Origin: Lachnospiraceae bacterium UBA3332
GTDB lineage: Bacteria; Bacillota; Clostridia; Lachnospirales; Lachnospiraceae
NCBI GenBank assembly: GCA_002361095.1
Contig: DERU01000310.1
Location: 5,729-13,609, forward strand
Length of the DNA: 7,881 nucleotides
Direction: 5' to 3'
Positions 5,742 to 7,881 of the stretch are shown one piece after another; the stretch's first letter is position 1; every line of letters starts with the position of its first letter. The position numbers were made by a program, and so were the translations under genes. The notes beneath the pieces were generated by a model that made no database searches, was not told the DNA's origin, and saw only the letters and a program-made list of their open reading frames with translations.

Positions 5742-6548
5742 ATGAAAAAAGGTTGGAAGCAATTTGCGGCGGCGCTTGGCGCTGCGGCGGTGGCAGTCTG
5801 CATGACTGCCTGTGGGAATGGCAGCGGGGCGGCATCCGATAAGCTGGTGCTGGGCACATCGGCGGATTATCCGCCCTTTGAGTTTATCGTTCTTGACGAT
5901 GACGGAAACCAGCAGTACGCCGGTATCGATGTTTCCGTGGCCAAAAAGCTGGCGGAGGATATGGGCAGGGAACTGGAAGTGGTCAACATGAGCTTCGATA
6001 ACCTGATGCTGTCTTTGCAGAAAGGGGAAATCGACATGGTGATCGCGGCGGTAGAGGTAAGCGAGGAACGCGCGAAAGTGGCTGATTTCTCGGATCCCTA
6101 TTATACGGATTATCCGCCCATGGTGCTGATCAAGGCAGATAAGCAGGGGGAATACACCTCCTTTGAGGCGCTGGCCGGGAAAACGGTAGGCGCGCAGACC
6201 GGAACCACGAAAGCGGATATCGTGACCAATGACATGAGCGGTTCCACTCTGCTGGCCCTTTCCAGCGTGATGGATCTGGTAAATAATCTGGAATATGACA
6301 AGTGTGACGCGATTGTACTGGACGGCGCGGTGGCGATGCAGTACGCGGATACCAACGACGATCTGGTGATCGCGGATATTTCCCTGGGCGATCCGGCTCC
6401 TTATGTGGTATCCGTCCAGAAGGGGGATCCCAAGGGACTTCTGGATTCCTTCAACAAAACCATTGCGGCGGCGCTTGGGGACGGTTCCGTGGAAAAATGG
6501 ATTGAGGAAGCGGACGCGCTCAGCGATCAGGCGGTAGAGGCCGAATAA
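5742..6548 (+). CDS. Polar amino-acid ABC transporter, substrate-binding lipoprotein
   Basis: A 268-residue solute-binding protein of family 3 (SBP_bac_3). A lipoprotein signal peptide is evident: basic MKKGWK, a hydrophobic stretch, and the lipobox MTAC with Cys24 as the lipidated residue. The mature lobe starts LVLGTSADYPPFEF (35-48) and continues with GIDVSVAKKLAEDMG (61-75) and the family signature EERAKVADFSDPYY (108-121). Arg110 is the residue that usually binds the ligand carboxylate. Lobe 2 has VGAQTGTTKAD (149-159) and DAIVLDGAVA (189-198), where Asp194 usually binds the amino group. It captures an amino acid outside the membrane and delivers it to the permease encoded next. The ligand cannot be deduced; polar or acidic amino acids and cystine are all possible. 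CGGAG lies six bases before the ATG. It is the first gene of the transporter set, preceded by a structured leader. Confidence 0.93.
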   Translation: MKKGWKQFAAALGAAAVAVCMTACGNGSGAASDKLVLGTSADYPPFEFIVLDDDGNQQYAGIDVSVAKKLAEDMGRELEVVNMSFDNLMLSLQKGEIDMVIAAVEVSEERAKVADFSDPYYTDYPPMVLIKADKQGEYTSFEALAGKTVGAQTGTTKADIVTNDMSGSTLLALSSVMDLVNNLEYDKCDAIVLDGAVAMQYADTNDDLVIADISLGDPAPYVVSVQKGDPKGLLDSFNKTIAAALGDGSVEKWIEEADALSDQAVEAE

Positions 6549-6585
6549 AACGGAAATATGATCAATAAAAATATGGGAGCAGGGT

Positions 6586-7290
6586 ATGTCGACGACAAGT
6601 TTTTTTAATTTTTCTTTTTTGCCCAAATACGGAACGATGTTTGTGCAGGGAATCGAATATACCCTGCTCCTCTCCGTTTTTGCGGTTTTGCTGGCCATTA
6701 TACCGGCGATGCTGCTGGCTATTTTGCGGCTGAGTAAAAATAAAGTAATCCGGTTTTTATCCGGACTTTACATTGATGTGTTTCGCGCGACGCCGCTTTT
6801 GGTGCAGATTTCCCTGATCTATTTCGGGCTCTTTAATTTCATTAAACTGCCGTCGGTGTATTTGTTCGGTTTCATCAATATTGCCATGTTCGTGCCGGGG
6901 GTAGTGGCGCTTTCCCTCAACAGCGCGGCATATGTTGCGGAGATTTTCCGGGCCGGCATTTTGGCGGTGGATATCGGACAGATGGAAGCCGCCCGCAGTC
7001 TGGGACTTTCGTCCTCTGCGGCAATGACGAAGGTGGTACTGCCGCAGGCGGTCAAGAATGTGCTGCCTGCCCTGGCAAACGAGATTATCACCATGGTCAA
7101 GGAATCTTCCATCTGTTCCACACTGGGCATGATGGAATTGATGTGGGCGGCCAAAACCGTCGCGGCGACCACGTACATCACCCTGGGGCCTTATGTGGTT
7201 GCGGCGCTGATTTATTTCTGTATCAACTATCCGGCGAGCAAGATTATAGAGGCCATCGAGAGGAGGATGAGACGTGGCGACCAAAGATAA
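6586..7290 (+). CDS. Polar amino-acid ABC transporter, permease (HisM/GlnP type)
   Basis: A 234-residue integral membrane protein with about five hydrophobic helices (roughly 22-47, 63-85, 96-120, 160-185 and 200-217). It has the N-terminal G-x-x-x-T block GIEYTLLLS (22-30), the RATPLLVQ segment (67-74), and the cytoplasmic EAA loop at 134-157 (EAARSLGLS...VVLPQAVK), which docks to the ATPase. Its length is typical of the HisMQ/GlnP family; as the only permease here it may act as a homodimer. GGGAG (6575-6579) lies six bases before ATG 6586, which is 37 bases after the binding-protein stop. Codons 5-12 contain long T runs, so sequencing or transcriptional slippage is possible there, but the frame is intact. 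Its last 17 bases overlap the ATPase gene. Confidence 0.94.
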   Translation: MSTTSFFNFSFLPKYGTMFVQGIEYTLLLSVFAVLLAIIPAMLLAILRLSKNKVIRFLSGLYIDVFRATPLLVQISLIYFGLFNFIKLPSVYLFGFINIAMFVPGVVALSLNSAAYVAEIFRAGILAVDIGQMEAARSLGLSSSAAMTKVVLPQAVKNVLPALANEIITMVKESSICSTLGMMELMWAAKTVAATTYITLGPYVVAALIYFCINYPASKIIEAIERRMRRGDQR

Positions 7291-7881
7291 GCTGATTGTA
7301 GTCAGGAATCTGGTAAAAGAGTTTAACGGAGGCGTCGTCAAGGCGTTGGATCACTGTAATCTGGATATAGCCAGGGGGGAAGTGGTCGCCATCATTGGGC
7401 CTTCCGGTTCCGGAAAATCCACTTTTCTGCGAAGCCTGAACCTTTTGGAGAGTCCGACGGAGGGGGAAGTTTATTTTGAAGGCGTCAACCTGGCGGATAA
7501 AAAGGTGGACATTGATTTGCACCGCCGCAGGATGGGGATGGTATTTCAGCATTTTAACCTGTTTCCCCACAAAACGGTACTGGAAAATATTACGATGGCG
7601 CCCGTTCATTTGAAACTTGCAACCAGGCAGGAAGCGGAAAAGAAGGCGGACGAACTGCTTGCGCGGATCGGCCTTTTGGAGAAACGGGATGAATACCCAA
7701 ACCGTCTTTCCGGCGGACAAAAGCAGAGAATTGCCATTGTCCGGGCGTTGGCGATGGAACCGGATGTGATGCTTTTTGACGAGCCGACTTCGGCGCTGGA
7801 TCCGGAGATGGTGGGCGAGGTTTTGGATATGATCCGTGACCTTGCAAAATCGGGCATGACGATGGTGATTGTCACCCATGA
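7274..7881 (+). CDS. Polar amino-acid ABC transporter, ATP-binding protein (GlnQ type), 3'-truncated by window edge
   Basis: An open frame from GTG 7274 to the window end gives 202 codons plus two bases, beginning MATKDKLIVVRNLVKEF. All ABC ATPase motifs of the polar amino-acid uptake class are present: Walker A GPSGSGKST (42-50), Q-loop VFQHFNLFPH, signature LSGGQKQR, Walker B VMLFDEPTSALDPE, and the switch histidine in VIVTH at the very end. Family members are about 240-260 residues, so some 40-55 residues lie beyond the edge. The start is fixed by AGGAGG (7261-7266), seven bases upstream and inside the permease gene, giving a 17-base overlap and translational coupling. It energises import with the lipoprotein and permease just upstream. 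GlnQ-type describes the class and does not establish glutamine as substrate. Confidence 0.95.
   Translation, partial: MATKDKLIVVRNLVKEFNGGVVKALDHCNLDIARGEVVAIIGPSGSGKSTFLRSLNLLESPTEGEVYFEGVNLADKKVDIDLHRRRMGMVFQHFNLFPHKTVLENITMAPVHLKLATRQEAEKKADELLARIGLLEKRDEYPNRLSGGQKQRIAIVRALAMEPDVMLFDEPTSALDPEMVGEVLDMIRDLAKSGMTMVIVTH

Noticed and set aside
6598..6620. T-rich homopolymer runs at the start of the permease gene as a programmed frameshift site
   Set aside because: The frame is intact on both sides and Phe-rich N-termini explain the runs; no alternative-frame product of interest is seen.
5706..6698. Long open frame on the minus strand opposite the binding-protein gene (330 codons), and similar ones opposite the FliK-like and dehydratase genes
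   Set aside because: Their translations are rich in His, Arg, Pro and Cys with no recognisable domain. They lie opposite genes with clear family motifs and ribosome sites, so they are by-products of GC-biased codon use.

Overview
The window looks like a chromosomal piece of a motile member of the Firmicutes, class Clostridia, most likely Lachnospiraceae. The reasons are AGGAGG-type ribosome sites, moderate GC with AT-rich spacers, a YjfB-family motility peptide, and a FliK-like/FlhB-tail-like gene pair of the Bacillus YlqG/YlqH type. This assignment is inferred from gene content and style, not from a marker gene. There is no sign of phage, insertion sequence, CRISPR, tRNA or rRNA.

Left part (1 to about 4414) is a motility and chemotaxis neighbourhood. 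The start of cheA lies on the minus strand at the left edge and is divergent from a two-gene unit: a 545-residue FliK/YlqG-like protein, then a 131-residue soluble homologue of the FlhB cytoplasmic domain, translationally coupled to it. A near-consensus sigma-28 promoter (TAAA-N15-GCCGATAA) then drives the small YjfB-type gene. Convergent to it is a single-domain PilZ (cyclic-di-GMP receptor) gene, separated by a strong hairpin. Minus-strand GCCGATATATA elements sit upstream of both cheA and the PilZ gene and look like sigma-28 -10 boxes, so three transcription units here may share the motility sigma factor. Divergent from PilZ is a 392-residue charged, coiled-coil protein that I do not recognise.

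Right part (about 4430 to 7881) is amino-acid metabolism. A good sigma-A promoter (TTGAAA-N17-TAGAAT) is followed by a roughly 150-base leader containing an attenuator-like hairpin, and then by an ACT-less, PLP-dependent threonine/serine dehydratase-family enzyme. After an AU-rich terminator-like hairpin and a compact leader with two interlocking perfect stems (a possible H-type pseudoknot) comes a polar amino-acid ABC transporter. It consists of a solute-binding lipoprotein, a permease, and an ATPase that runs off the right edge. The natural reading is import of an amino acid next to an enzyme that may catabolise it; the substrate cannot be read from sequence alone.

The parts I would look at first are the possible pseudoknot before the binding-protein gene, the leader hairpin before the dehydratase, the shared sigma-28-like elements, and the unrecognised 392-residue gene. 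I do not see a wholly new multi-gene system.
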